From NCBI GenBank assembly GCA_021780695.1, contig JAJXYD010000045.1, forward strand, positions 22,642-86,641: 64,000 bases of DNA, read 5' to 3'. A program made the translations under genes and the position numbers. Of this stretch, positions 41,597 through 50,874 are shown in pieces; positions within the stretch are counted from its first letter, which is position 1, and each line of letters begins with the position of its first letter. This stretch comes from Deltaproteobacteria bacterium. GTDB lineage: Bacteria > Desulfobacterota > Syntrophobacteria > Syntrophobacterales > Syntrophobacteraceae. Under the pieces are notes generated by a model that did not search any database, was not told the origin of the DNA, and saw only the letters and a program-made list of their open reading frames with translations.

Positions 41597-42775
41597 CTAA
41601 GCCTCTGCCCTGACACCTTTTTCTAAAACCGGGCAGCGCAGCAACAGGGTTAGAAGAAAAGCGGCGACGGGAAGAGCCCAAATACATTTCATGGCTACGG
41701 GAACCCCGAAACGATCGGCAAAAAAACCCAGGATCGTAACGCCGATCCCCCCCGTTCCGATTGCAAACCCCGACATAAAACCCGATGCGACTCCCGTGTT
41801 TCTAGGAAAAAGATTTTGGCCCATTACAACAGTTACGGGAAAAGTTGAGATAAGCATAAGGCCAAAGAGCATTACGAGCGCAAAAAGGGCCGGCCCGTGC
41901 GCGCTCAGTACCAATGGAAACAGCAGAGCGTCGCAAAACAGCGAAAACCTCAGCCAGAAACGATGCCCGAACCTGTCGGCCACAGGAGAACCCAGGAGGG
42001 TCCCGGCCGCGCCCCCGACCAGAAAAAGGCTGACAAGTTTTCCGGCAAAGATGGGATTACCCTTCAGGTAATTGATATAATAGAAAGGAATGTAGGTCAT
42101 TACGCAATACATCGTCCATGTTCTTAGCACAATTATGCATACTATCACGAAAAGCGTCCTGCGAGCCGTGCGAGAAGTGTTGCCCGCGCCCCTGAAGGCC
42201 GGTTGGCTCTTTTGAGAAGCAGTAGCCAGGGTGCGGCCGAAGAACAGGAGCGAGGCAAGGAAAAACAAGGTGACCGCAGCCATCCACCAGAGGTCTCCAA
42301 AACCTCGATAATGAATGACAGAAACGGCAAGAATAGGGCCTAGAGCCATCCCGGCGTTTCCACCAACCGAGAAAATCGACATTCCGGTCGCCATTTTTTC
42401 TCCGGTAAAAAAACGCGCGGTTTTGAATCCTGCGGGATGGAAAATAGAGATCCCCATGCCGCTTACAGCCGCAAGAAGCACCACCATCGGATAGTTTGGA
42501 GCCAGCGGCAGAGCGCAAAAACCGGCTCCAGCCAGCAAGGCCCCAAGGGGCAGAAGCATAAAGGTGTTTTTCCTGTCGGCAAGTGTTCCGAAAACAGGCT
42601 GAATAATCGAAGAAGAAATATTGGCAACTATGATAATAAGGCCGGCCATAGTATAAGAGAGGCTGAGACGATCCTTTAAAAAGGGAAGAACCGCGGGAAG
42701 TGCGCCTTGAAAAGTGTCCACCGCGACGTGGCCGCAGGAAAGAAGCAAAAGAGCCCTGAAATTGAATTTGCGCAT
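41597..42775 (-). CDS. MFS transporter, fosmidomycin-resistance (Fsr)-like
   Basis: A 392-residue, 12-helix major facilitator. The opening LLLLSCGHVAVDTFQGALPAVLPFL and GLIIIVANISSSIIQPVFGTLADR (MFS motif A region) are characteristic of the Fsr subgroup, and GMGISIFHPAGFKTARFFTGEK is a second hallmark. Substrate is unknown; the resistance link is by family name only. The ATG is at 42775. It precedes the CarS-metallophosphoesterase gene on the same strand and is divergent from the ComEA-like gene. Confidence 0.85.
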   Translation of the reverse strand: MRKFNFRALLLLSCGHVAVDTFQGALPAVLPFLKDRLSLSYTMAGLIIIVANISSSIIQPVFGTLADRKNTFMLLPLGALLAGAGFCALPLAPNYPMVVLLAAVSGMGISIFHPAGFKTARFFTGEKMATGMSIFSVGGNAGMALGPILAVSVIHYRGFGDLWWMAAVTLFFLASLLFFGRTLATASQKSQPAFRGAGNTSRTARRTLFVIVCIIVLRTWTMYCVMTYIPFYYINYLKGNPIFAGKLVSLFLVGGAAGTLLGSPVADRFGHRFWLRFSLFCDALLFPLVLSAHGPALFALVMLFGLMLISTFPVTVVMGQNLFPRNTGVASGFMSGFAIGTGGIGVTILGFFADRFGVPVAMKCIWALPVAAFLLTLLLRCPVLEKGVRAEA

Positions 42776-42865
42776 CCGCGGTCCTTATCCGAGACGTTGC
42801 TTGAAAGAATTGGAGTCGAGAACTTAATCCATTTTTCGATAAATGAGAAACGGATTGAAACACCC

Positions 42866-43453
42866 TTGAAAAAAGATCGCATAAAAATTGAGTGGGCGGT
42901 TTTTATAGTCGCCCTCGGGTTTTTTACGTTTTTTTCAACTGGCTCCCTTTTCAAAAGCGCCCAGGACAAAAGACAGGCAGGAGCGCCCCCCATTGCGGTG
43001 CAGGTGCGTGGAGAGGCTCTTAGGCCCGGGTTCTACCTGCTGGACAGCTCCGGGGCAACGGTTGGCGCCGCTGCGGCCAAAGCAGGCTGCAAGCTCGAAA
43101 TCCCCGCGGAAGCAGCGGCGATAAGACTGCGTTCCGGTCAATCCATCGAGATCTATCGAGACAAAACGGGCGTGGAAATAAAATCGGGGCGCATGCCGGG
43201 TCCGGCCCTCCTGGCCTGCGGGCTTAAGCTCGATCTTAATTCGGCGCCCCTGTCCGATCTGCTCCTCATCCCTCACCTTCGTCCCGGAATTGCCGCTGCG
43301 ATAGTCAAAGAGCGAAGACTCAAACCGTGGAAAAGTATAGACGATCTTCTGCAAATCCGAGGAATTGGTCCCAAAACCCTCGAAAGGCTAAACAAGTATG
43401 TGGAGGTTGGGTCCGGGAAGCCCTCGGACGGGGATAAAAAGGAAATGAAATAA
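42866..43453 (+). CDS. ComEA-like helix-hairpin-helix protein
   Basis: About 195 residues. An N-terminal anchor (IEWAVFIVALGFFTFFSTG) is followed by an SLBB-like domain (IAVQVRGEALRPGFYLL, GAAAAKAGC; residues ~45-110) and a C-terminal double helix-hairpin-helix (LDLNSAPLSDLLLIPHLRPGIAAAIV, then LLQIRGIGPKTLERL). This is the ComEA layout for binding extracellular DNA, but related short proteins exist in bacteria without known competence, and no comEC or comF is nearby. The start is uncertain: TTG 42866 gives the normal topology, while the frame stays open upstream to 42707, overlapping the divergent MFS gene. Confidence 0.72.
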   Translation: MKKDRIKIEWAVFIVALGFFTFFSTGSLFKSAQDKRQAGAPPIAVQVRGEALRPGFYLLDSSGATVGAAAAKAGCKLEIPAEAAAIRLRSGQSIEIYRDKTGVEIKSGRMPGPALLACGLKLDLNSAPLSDLLLIPHLRPGIAAAIVKERRLKPWKSIDDLLQIRGIGPKTLERLNKYVEVGSGKPSDGDKKEMK

Positions 43454-43633
43454 TGTTTTCAACAGCCCGCAGTCGGTTTGATAGCCTAACGGGTCCATCG
43501 GGTCTTTTCTAACGTACTACTCTATTGCTCCTGCTTCCTTTTAGTGGTAAACTCCGCGTGGTTGGAAAAGATCCGGTGAACGGGCGAGTTTAACAGAAAA
43601 GCAAAAACCGCGTTTTTCGCAGAGAGAAACCAG

Positions 43634-46600
43634 ATGAGCGAGAACAAAAAGTCATCCACGGGTGCGGTAATGATCGTTGGCGGAGGCATAGCGGGAACAC
43701 AGGCGGCCCTGGACCTCGCCGAATCGGGTTTTTTCGTCTACGTCGTCGAAAGTTCCTCAACCATAGGCGGCGTAATGGCCCAACTGGACAAAACATTTCC
43801 CACCAATGACTGCTCGATGTGCATTCTTTCTCCAAAGCTTGTCGAGTGCGGCCGTCACCTGAATATCAGACTCATGACGATGTCTGAGGTGGAAAAGGTC
43901 GAAGGCGAGGCGGGAAACTTCGTTGTGAGCGTGCGGGAGAGGCCTCGCTTCGTGGATGCGGAAAAATGCGTGGCGTGCGGGATATGCGCGGAAAAGTGCC
44001 CCAAGAAGGTAAAAGATTTATTCAATGGGGGGCTTGGCGTTCGCAAGGCCGCCTATGTGGAATATCCCCAGGCCGTACCTCTAAAGTATGTTCTCGACGA
44101 GCAAAACTGCATCTATTTAAAGAACGGCAAGTGCAGGGCCTGCGAGAAGTTTTGCCCGACCGGGGCCATAGACTTCAGCCAGAAGGAAAAGGTACACCAA
44201 ATCGAAGTCGGATCGGTGGTTCTAGCCCCCGGCTTTAAATCCTTCGATCCTTCTTCCATGGACACATACGGCTACGGAAAATACCCAAACGTTGTCAGCA
44301 GCCTCGAATTCGAACGCATCCTTAGCGCCTCGGGTCCTTTCGAGGGCCATCTCGAGCGGCCCTCCGACAGGAAAGCGCCGGAAAAAATCGCATGGCTTCA
44401 GTGCGTGGGGTCCAGGGATTCGCACCCCAACGCGCACGGATACTGTTCGGGCGTCTGCTGCATGTACGCGATAAAAGAGGCGGTAATCGCCAAGGAACAC
44501 GCGAAGCAAGGGCTCGATACCGCAATTTTCTTTATGGACATGCGCACTTACGGAAAAGACTTCGAGCGCTACTACGACCGGGCAAGGCAGGAGGCGGGGG
44601 TAAGATTCATAAGATCGCGCATTCACTCGATTTCAACGGCAGCACCCGGCTCCGACGACCTCAGGATAGAGTATGTGGACGAAAACGGAACGATGCGGGT
44701 TGAAATTTTCGATATGGTGGTCCTTTCCACCGGGCTCGAGGTTTCCAGGGATGCCAGGGCCCTGGCCCAAAGGCTCGCAATAGAGCTCGATAGCGGAGGT
44801 TTTGCCAAAACAAACAGTTTTTCGCCCATCGCGGCTTCACGCCCCGGGATTTTTGTCTGCGGAGCCTTTAGCGGCCCAAAAGACATTCCCTCTTCGGTAA
44901 TGGAGGCCTCGGCTGCCTCGGCGGCCTCGGCGGCGCTTCTGGCGGACTCGCGCAATTCCCTTACCCGGTCCAAGACCTACCCGCCTGAAGATCCAAGCGT
45001 TCACGCCGAACCGCGGATCGGTGTTTTTGTGTGCCGATGCGGGGTAAATATCGCAAGCGTTGTCGACGTTCCGGGGGTTCGAGATTATGCCAGGGGGCTT
45101 CCAAACGTAGCCTATGTTGCCGAAAACATGTTTACCTGCAGCCAGGATACGCAAAAGCTCATAATCGAGGCCATAAAGGAGCACAGGCTAAACAGGATCG
45201 TTGTCGCGGCCTGCACGCCACGGACCCACGAGCCGCTTTTTCAGCAGACCATCCGCGAGGCGGGCCTTAACCCCTATCTGTTCGAATTTGCCAACATACG
45301 CGACCAGGATTCCTGGGTGCACCAGGGGGAGCCGGAAAAAGCCACGGCCAAGGCCAAGGACCTCGTAAGGATGGCGGTGGCCAAGGCGGCGCTTCTCGAG
45401 CCCATCGAAAAGCTCCAGGCTCCGCTTATCCAGACTGCGCTCGTTATCGGCGGCGGGGTGGCCGGAATGAACGCTGCGCTAAATTTATCGGCCCAGGGTT
45501 TTAAAACCTGTCTTTTAGAGAAAAGGGACGAACTGGGGGGCCACGCTCTGGAAGTCGCACGGACATGGAAGGGCGAAGACGTTTCCGCCTATGTGGCCGA
45601 ATTAAAGCAAAGGGTGCTCGCCGATGCCAACGTGGAGGTGCTGACCGGGGCTGAACTTGTGGAGGCCGGGGGCTTTGTGGGCCAGTTTACAAGCCTTGTA
45701 AAAGTCGGGGGCGGGCATCGGGAAATCCGGCACGGGGCCGTGATACTTGCAACCGGAGCCGAAGCGGTCGAACCGGTTGAATACCTCTACGGCCAGAGCC
45801 AAAGGGTGACCCGATGGCACGATCTGGAAAAGCTTTTTAAAAAAGAGCCCGAACTGCTCGATTCGGCTGAAGGGGTAGCCTTCATACAGTGTGTGGGCTC
45901 ACGAGAACCCGAGCGGCCCTACTGCTCGAAGATATGCTGTACGACTTCGATAAAGCAGGCGATCGATCTCAAGGAGAAAAAGCCCGACCTTGACGTCTAT
46001 ATTCTCTACCGGGACATCCGCTCCTACGGCGCAAGGGAAGACCTCTACAAGAAGGCAAGAGGGCTGGGGGTTCTTTTCATAAGGTATAATGCCGACGAAA
46101 AACCCGTTGTCGCCAAAACTTCGGTGGAGGGGAAAGAGAAGCTAAAAATCAGGGTTCGAGACCACGTGCTGGGATTTCCCGTGGAACTAACGGTAGACTA
46201 TCTCAACCTGGCCACGGCGATTGTGCCCAAAGGCCTCGACGAACTTGCGCGCTTTTTTAAGGTGCCTCTAAACCAGGACGGTTTTTTCCTGGAGGCCCAC
46301 ATGAAACTTCGACCGGTTGATTTTGCAACCGACGGGGTTTTTGTAGCCGGCCTTGCCCACTATCCAAAACCCCTGGACGAATCGGTTGCCCAGGCCGGGG
46401 CCGCGGCCGCCCGTGCGGCCTCGGTGCTTTCAAAACCCTGGGTGGAAGTCGAACCGATCGTCTCTATTGTAAACCAGGAGCTTTGCATAGGTTGCGGAAT
46501 GTGCGAGGCCAACTGCCCGTTTGGGGCTATTCGGCTCCAGGAGGTAAAGGGCAAGGGATACCGGGCGGAAACGATTTCCGCTTCCTGCAAGGGCTGCGGG

Positions 46601-46702
46601 GTCTGCGCCGCCTCCTGTCCGCAAAGAGCTATCGATATGAAACATTTTAGAGACTCGCAGATCCTTGCGGCTATTCGCGTGGGCGCCGGCGGTGGGGCTT
46701 AA
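43634..46702 (+). CDS. hdrA: HdrA-like FAD/iron-sulfur protein, duplicated, Cys form
   Basis: A 1022-residue heterodisulfide reductase A-like flavoprotein, about 1.5 times the ~650 residues of methanogen HdrA. The first half has the FAD motif VMIVGGGIAGTQAALDLAESG, the cluster segment FPTNDCSMCILSPKLVECG, ferredoxin motifs CVACGICAEKCP and CRACEKFCP, and the VGSRD...YCSGVCCMYA region. A second Rossmann unit begins at ALVIGGGVAGMNAALNL (residue ~600) with its own VGSRE...YCSKICCTTS. The C-terminus has two [4Fe-4S] motifs (CIGCGMCEANCP, CKGCGVCAASCP). HdrA is the flavin-bifurcating subunit linking HdrBC and MvhD-type partners. It is the first of hdrA-mvhD-hdrA; no hdrB or hdrC is adjacent. Confidence 0.9.
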   Translation: MSENKKSSTGAVMIVGGGIAGTQAALDLAESGFFVYVVESSSTIGGVMAQLDKTFPTNDCSMCILSPKLVECGRHLNIRLMTMSEVEKVEGEAGNFVVSVRERPRFVDAEKCVACGICAEKCPKKVKDLFNGGLGVRKAAYVEYPQAVPLKYVLDEQNCIYLKNGKCRACEKFCPTGAIDFSQKEKVHQIEVGSVVLAPGFKSFDPSSMDTYGYGKYPNVVSSLEFERILSASGPFEGHLERPSDRKAPEKIAWLQCVGSRDSHPNAHGYCSGVCCMYAIKEAVIAKEHAKQGLDTAIFFMDMRTYGKDFERYYDRARQEAGVRFIRSRIHSISTAAPGSDDLRIEYVDENGTMRVEIFDMVVLSTGLEVSRDARALAQRLAIELDSGGFAKTNSFSPIAASRPGIFVCGAFSGPKDIPSSVMEASAASAASAALLADSRNSLTRSKTYPPEDPSVHAEPRIGVFVCRCGVNIASVVDVPGVRDYARGLPNVAYVAENMFTCSQDTQKLIIEAIKEHRLNRIVVAACTPRTHEPLFQQTIREAGLNPYLFEFANIRDQDSWVHQGEPEKATAKAKDLVRMAVAKAALLEPIEKLQAPLIQTALVIGGGVAGMNAALNLSAQGFKTCLLEKRDELGGHALEVARTWKGEDVSAYVAELKQRVLADANVEVLTGAELVEAGGFVGQFTSLVKVGGGHREIRHGAVILATGAEAVEPVEYLYGQSQRVTRWHDLEKLFKKEPELLDSAEGVAFIQCVGSREPERPYCSKICCTTSIKQAIDLKEKKPDLDVYILYRDIRSYGAREDLYKKARGLGVLFIRYNADEKPVVAKTSVEGKEKLKIRVRDHVLGFPVELTVDYLNLATAIVPKGLDELARFFKVPLNQDGFFLEAHMKLRPVDFATDGVFVAGLAHYPKPLDESVAQAGAAAARAASVLSKPWVEVEPIVSIVNQELCIGCGMCEANCPFGAIRLQEVKGKGYRAETISASCKGCGVCAASCPQRAIDMKHFRDSQILAAIRVGAGGGA

Positions 46703-46797
46703 GGGCCGGCAGGGGCAAAAACCTCTGCATTCGGCTTCGCGTGAGGAAAGCTTTTCGAACCGGGCACGATTTGGATTTTCTCCCAGGAGAACAGAAG

Positions 46798-47556
46798 ATG
46801 AGCGAAAATTTCGAACCTAAGGCTCTGGCGTTTTTGTGCAACTGGTGTTCGTATGCGGGAGCCGATCTCGCGGGGGTAAGCCGATTTCAGTACCCTCCGA
46901 CAATCCGGGTGCTGCGCACGATGTGTTCGGGCAGGGTCGAGCCCCTCTACATCACGGAAGGGCTAAAGAGCGGCTTTGACGGGGTGTTTGTCTTCGGATG
47001 ACACCCGGGAGACTGTCATTACCTGGAAGGTAATGTTTACACGCAAAAGAGAATGAAGGTAATCGAACATCTTCTGGATATGGCCAAAATCGACCGAGGC
47101 CGGGTTCGGCTGAGGTGGGTAAGCGCTGCTGAAGGGCAGCTTTTCGCCAACTACATAAAGGAACTTAGCGGGGAGCTTTCCGAACTTGGCCCCTTTGACC
47201 CCTCCCGGTATTCCCTGCAGCTTTCAGCAATCGAGTCCGTTCTAAATTCTCCCCGGGTAAGATGGCTTATCGGAATGGACCGCCAGGTAACCGAGCGTGG
47301 AAACGTCTACAGCCGGAAGGTGGATGCGGCCGTTTTCGAGCAGACACTGCGCACGGTCTGCGAAGCCGAATACCAAAACGGGCTTATCCTGGAACTTTTG
47401 CGCTCCGGGCCCAAAACGGTGCGGGAGATTTCCGAGACAACCGGTATCGCGGTTAAAGACGTTTCAAAGCGGCTGGTCGATGTCGAAAAGATGGGCGCCG
47501 CCGAACTGAGCGGCTACGAAGGTTGCTCCCCCCGCTTTATGCGGACTGCGGCATAA
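46798..47556 (+). CDS. mvhD: MvhD-like selenoprotein (in-frame UGA) with C-terminal helical extension
   Basis: About 252 residues read through a UGA at 46999-47001. The upstream part (CNWCSYAGADLAG, RTMCSGRV, DGVFVFG) and the downstream part (HPGDCHYLEGNVYTQKRMKV) join in the same frame to give G-Sec-HPGDCHY, exactly where MvhD/VhuD proteins carry a conserved Cys or Sec. MvhD holds a [2Fe-2S] cluster and passes electrons between hydrogenase or formate dehydrogenase and HdrA. Sec is residue 68. A hairpin with the properties of a bacterial SECIS starts 16 nt after the UGA. The ATG at 46798 has AGGAGA 7 nt upstream. Residues beyond ~140 form an extension that ends in a winged-helix-like segment (VREISETTGIAVKDVSKRLVDVEKMG). 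Confidence 0.9.
47017..47035 (+). promoter_or_regulatory. putative bacterial SECIS hairpin in mvhD
   Basis: CATTACC (47017-47023) pairs perfectly with GGTAATG (47029-47035) around the loop TGGAA, beginning 16 nt after the UGA at 46999-47001. Position, 7-bp stem and a G-containing apical loop fit the SelB-binding hairpin that recodes UGA in bacteria. The pairing also falls on coding sequence of the conserved CHYLEGN segment. Confidence 0.7.
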
Positions 47557-47620
47557 AGCACGAAGGGATCGACGCATTTTTTGACTCTCACTATTTACTT
47601 CTCTTATCACAGGGATTGAC

Positions 47621-50600
47621 ATGGCAAATACGGGAAGTGATGGGAATATTGGGGCTGTCATGGTGGTCGGCGCCGGTATCTCCGGCATGCAGGCTTCTTT
47701 GGATCTGGCCAATGCCGGATACTTCGTCCACCTCGTGGACCAGTCGCCGTCGGTTGGCGGGCTTATGGCGCAGTTGGACAAGACATTTCCCACAAACGAC
47801 TGCGCGATGTGAGTCATCTCCCCCAAACTGGTCGAGGTCGGCCGGCATCCTAACATCAGTATCGTAACACACTCCCGGGTCGAATCGGTTGAAGGCGAAC
47901 CCGGAAGGTTTAGCGCAAAACTCAGTCAATCCCCCCGCTTTATAGACAGGGACAAGTGCACGGGGTGCGGCGCCTGTGGTCAGGCCTGCCCGGTACGGGC
48001 CGCAAACGAGTACAACTGCGGCCTGGATGAGAGGGCCGCGGCCTATATACCCTATACTCAGGCCGTTCCGATGGTCTTTTCCATCGACCAGGAAGCGTGC
48101 ATCGGGTGCGGTCTTTGCGAGAAGGTGTGCCTGGCCGGAGCGGTGCTCTATTCCGATACGCCGCGCCTTACCGAACTCGAGGTGGGAGCGGTCGTGATTG
48201 CGAGCGGAACCGGGGTTTTCGATCCCTCCCGCTTCGACACCTATGACTATGTGGACCACCCCAATGTCATTTCGAGCCTTGAGTTCGAACGGATCTTGAG
48301 CGCTTCGGGTCCCTATCGGGGCCATCTCATGCGTCCCTACGACCTGCAGGAGCCCAAAAAGATCGCCTGGCTTCAATGCGTTGGTTCGCGCGATCTACAC
48401 CACTGCGACAATTCTTACTGTTCGGGCGTTTGTTGCATGTATGCGGTAAAGGAAGCCGTTATTTCCAAGGAGCACGCGCACAGCGGCCTGGATACGGCGA
48501 TTTTCTTTATGGACATGCGCACGTACGGCAAGGATTTCGAAAAATATTACCTTCGCGCCCGGGACCAGGGCGTTCGCTTCATTCGCTCCCGGGTGCACAC
48601 TATCGAACCGGCCGAAAACGGCGATCTCACGATCTCCTACGTTAACGAGGAGGGAGAGCGGCTAAGCGAGGTATTCAACCTGGTTGTGCTTTCCGTCGGG
48701 CTCGAGGTCGGCGCGGAGTCGGTGGAACTGGCCGGGCGCCTAGGTATTGAGCTCAACAAGAACCGATTCGTCGCTACGGACTGTTTTGCTCCCGTTTCGA
48801 CCTCAAGGCCCGGGATTTATGTCTGCGGAACCATGCAGGGGCCAAAAGACATCCCGCAATCGGTCATGGAGGCATCGGCGGCCGCGTGCGCGTGCAGCTC
48901 GACTCTTAGCCGGTCTCGCTGGTCCGTTGCAAAAGTTAAGGAAACCCGTTCGGAAAGGGACACAAGCATCGAGAAGCCTCGCGTAGGCGTTTTCGTGTGC
49001 CGATGCGGGATCAATATAGCCGGCGTCGTGGATGTACCGGCTGTGCGGGACTATGCCAAGTCGCTTCCTAACGTTGTCTACGTTGAAGAAAACCTCTACA
49101 CCTGCTCTCAGGATACCCAGGTCAAAATGGCGCAGGTAATCGAAGAGCAGGGGATAAATCGCGTCGTGGTGGCCTCCTGCACCCCTCGCACCCACGAGGG
49201 GCTCTTCCAGGAAACCCTTATGAACGCGGGCCTCAATAAGTATCTTTTTGAGATGGCAAATATCCGCAATCAGGATTCCTGGTGCCACGGCAACGATAAA
49301 GCCGGGGCGACGGAGAAGGCCAAGGATCTTGTGCGCATGGCGGTCGCCAGGGCCTCTTTGCTCGACCCTCTGGGGGAAAAGCGCTTGGATATCGTTCAGA
49401 GCGGGCTTGTGATCGGCGGAGGGGTTGCGGGGATGACAGCCGCCCTGGGACTTGCCAAACAGGGCTTCGATGTGGTGATAGCCGAAAAGGAAAAAGAACT
49501 CGGAGGCCTTAGCCGCAGGATCTCTCACACCATCGAGGGTAAGGACGTAGGCAAATTCCTCGACGGCCTGATCGACGAAGTAAGGGGCAACAGGAACATT
49601 GAAATTTTAACCGATGCCCGCATAACGGGCTTTTCGGGCTACAAGGGCAATTTTGTGACCGAGATAGCCGCCGGAGGCGTACCCGCAAGGCAGATAAGCC
49701 ACGGGGTCACGATCCTTGCCACCGGCGCGCGTGAATACCTGCCGACGGAATTTAGCTGCGGGGAAAACGACTCCGTCATGACCCAGCTGCAACTAGACGA
49801 ACTCATGAGTAAAGAGCCTTCAAAAGCGGCTTCCTGGAACCAGGTCGTGATGATTCAGTGCGTCGGGTCGAGAAACGAGAAAAACCCCAACTGCAGCCGC
49901 GTGTGCTGCCAGACGGCGGTAAAGCATGCCCTGGAGCTCAAAAAATTAAATCCCGACATGCAAATCGTGGTGCTCTACCGGGATATGAGAACGTATGGGC
50001 AGCTCGAGGAATTCTACACCCGGGCGAGACGCGAGGGCGTTCTCTTCACCCGTTTCGCCCTCGATGACCAACCGGTGGTAAGTTCCAACGGCGCGGGCCT
50101 TAGCGTCGTTTTTAAAGACCATGTTCTACGGCGGCCCGTCGAGGTCCGGCCCGACGCAGTCGTACTCAGCGCCGCTACGCTTGCCTCTGAAAACGGGCCC
50201 CTTGCGTCCCTGCTAAAAATTCAGAGCGGCGTGGACGGCTTCTTCATGGAAGCGCATGTGAAGCTGCGGCCCGTGGATTTTGCCGCCGAAGGTCTTTTTA
50301 TGTGCGGGACCGCGCACAGCCCCAAACTTATAAGCGAGAGCATTTCTCAGGCGATGGCCGCGGCGTCGCGGGCGGGGGCCTTTCTTGCCGCAACCGACCA
50401 AACCATCGGGGGTGTGGTGGCCAAGGTCGATCCCGAACTTTGCGCCGCCTGCCTGGTTTGCGTCCGCGCCTGCCCCTACGGCATCCCGCAGATTGTAAAC
50501 AACGTCTCGCAGATAAACGAGGCCCTCTGCCAGGGATGCGGCACCTGCGTATCCGAATGCCCCGCCAAGGCCATAAAGCTTGCCAACTATTCCGACGAGC

Positions 50601-50653
50601 AGATAATGGTAAAGGTCGAAGCGCTGCTCGAAGACCTGGAAAACGTTATGTAG
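47621..50653 (+). CDS. hdrA: HdrA-like selenoprotein (in-frame UGA), duplicated form
   Basis: A 1010-residue HdrA paralogue of the preceding one, read through a UGA at 47810-47812 (residue 64). The upstream part has FAD motif VMVVGAGISGMQASLDL and FPTNDCAM; the downstream part continues VISPKLVEVGRHPNI in the same frame, so Sec replaces the Cys of the conserved NDCAM-C-xLSPKLVEVGRHPN segment. Sec-containing HdrA is known in methanogens and some deltaproteobacteria. Ferredoxin motifs (CTGCGACGQACP, CIGCGLCEKVCLAG, CAACLVCVRACP, CQGCGTCVSECP) and two VGSR...YCSGVCC/NCSRVCC units match the duplicated layout of the first HdrA. It starts 64 bp after mvhD and ends before a terminator. Confidence 0.9.
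47828..47845 (+). promoter_or_regulatory. putative bacterial SECIS hairpin in hdrA
   Basis: CTGGTC (47828-47833) pairs with GGCCGG (47840-47845), including two G-U wobbles, around the loop GAGGTC, starting 15 nt after the UGA at 47810-47812. The loop contains AGGUC, like the AGGUCU apical loop of the E. coli fdhF SECIS. Confidence 0.65.
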
Positions 50654-50675
50654 GCGGTATCGCTTGTGAGGCTCC

Positions 50676-50709
50676 AGGGCCCTCTTTTCCTCACTGGAAA
50701 GAGGGCCTT
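50676..50709 (+). terminator. terminator of the hdrA-mvhD-hdrA locus
   Basis: AGGGCCCTCTTTTCC (50676-50690) pairs with GGAAAGAGGGCCTT (50696-50709) with one bulged T and a 5-nt loop. It is followed by AAATTTTTAAT and begins 22 bp after the hdrA stop. Confidence 0.8.
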
Positions 50710-50874
50710 AAATTTTTAATCCCACGGATGGCTGACTGGGCGGCAGGACCCCGCAACAATCGTCTCTACCTCTTGTAGAGTCCTTTCTTTTCCCTTAAAC
50801 TAAAAATTTAACCGCAGTCGTCAGGATAAACCGAGCCGGCGCGATCGAGTGTGCACTATTAGAGGAGACTAGGA

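Noticed and set aside
42057..42863. 268-codon minus-strand ORF in another frame over the MFS gene
   Set aside because: The Fsr-like frame has membrane helices and family signatures; the alternative is Ser/Arg/Phe-rich without motifs.
46741..47001. Separate short ORF plus an independent ORF at 47053-47556
   Set aside because: They are one gene: same frame, MvhD conservation across the UGA, and a hairpin placed for selenocysteine insertion.
47621..48071. Truncated HdrA followed by a new start, or an hdrA pseudogene
   Set aside because: The frame continues unbroken through the single UGA, and the sequence on both sides matches HdrA exactly at a known Cys/Sec site.
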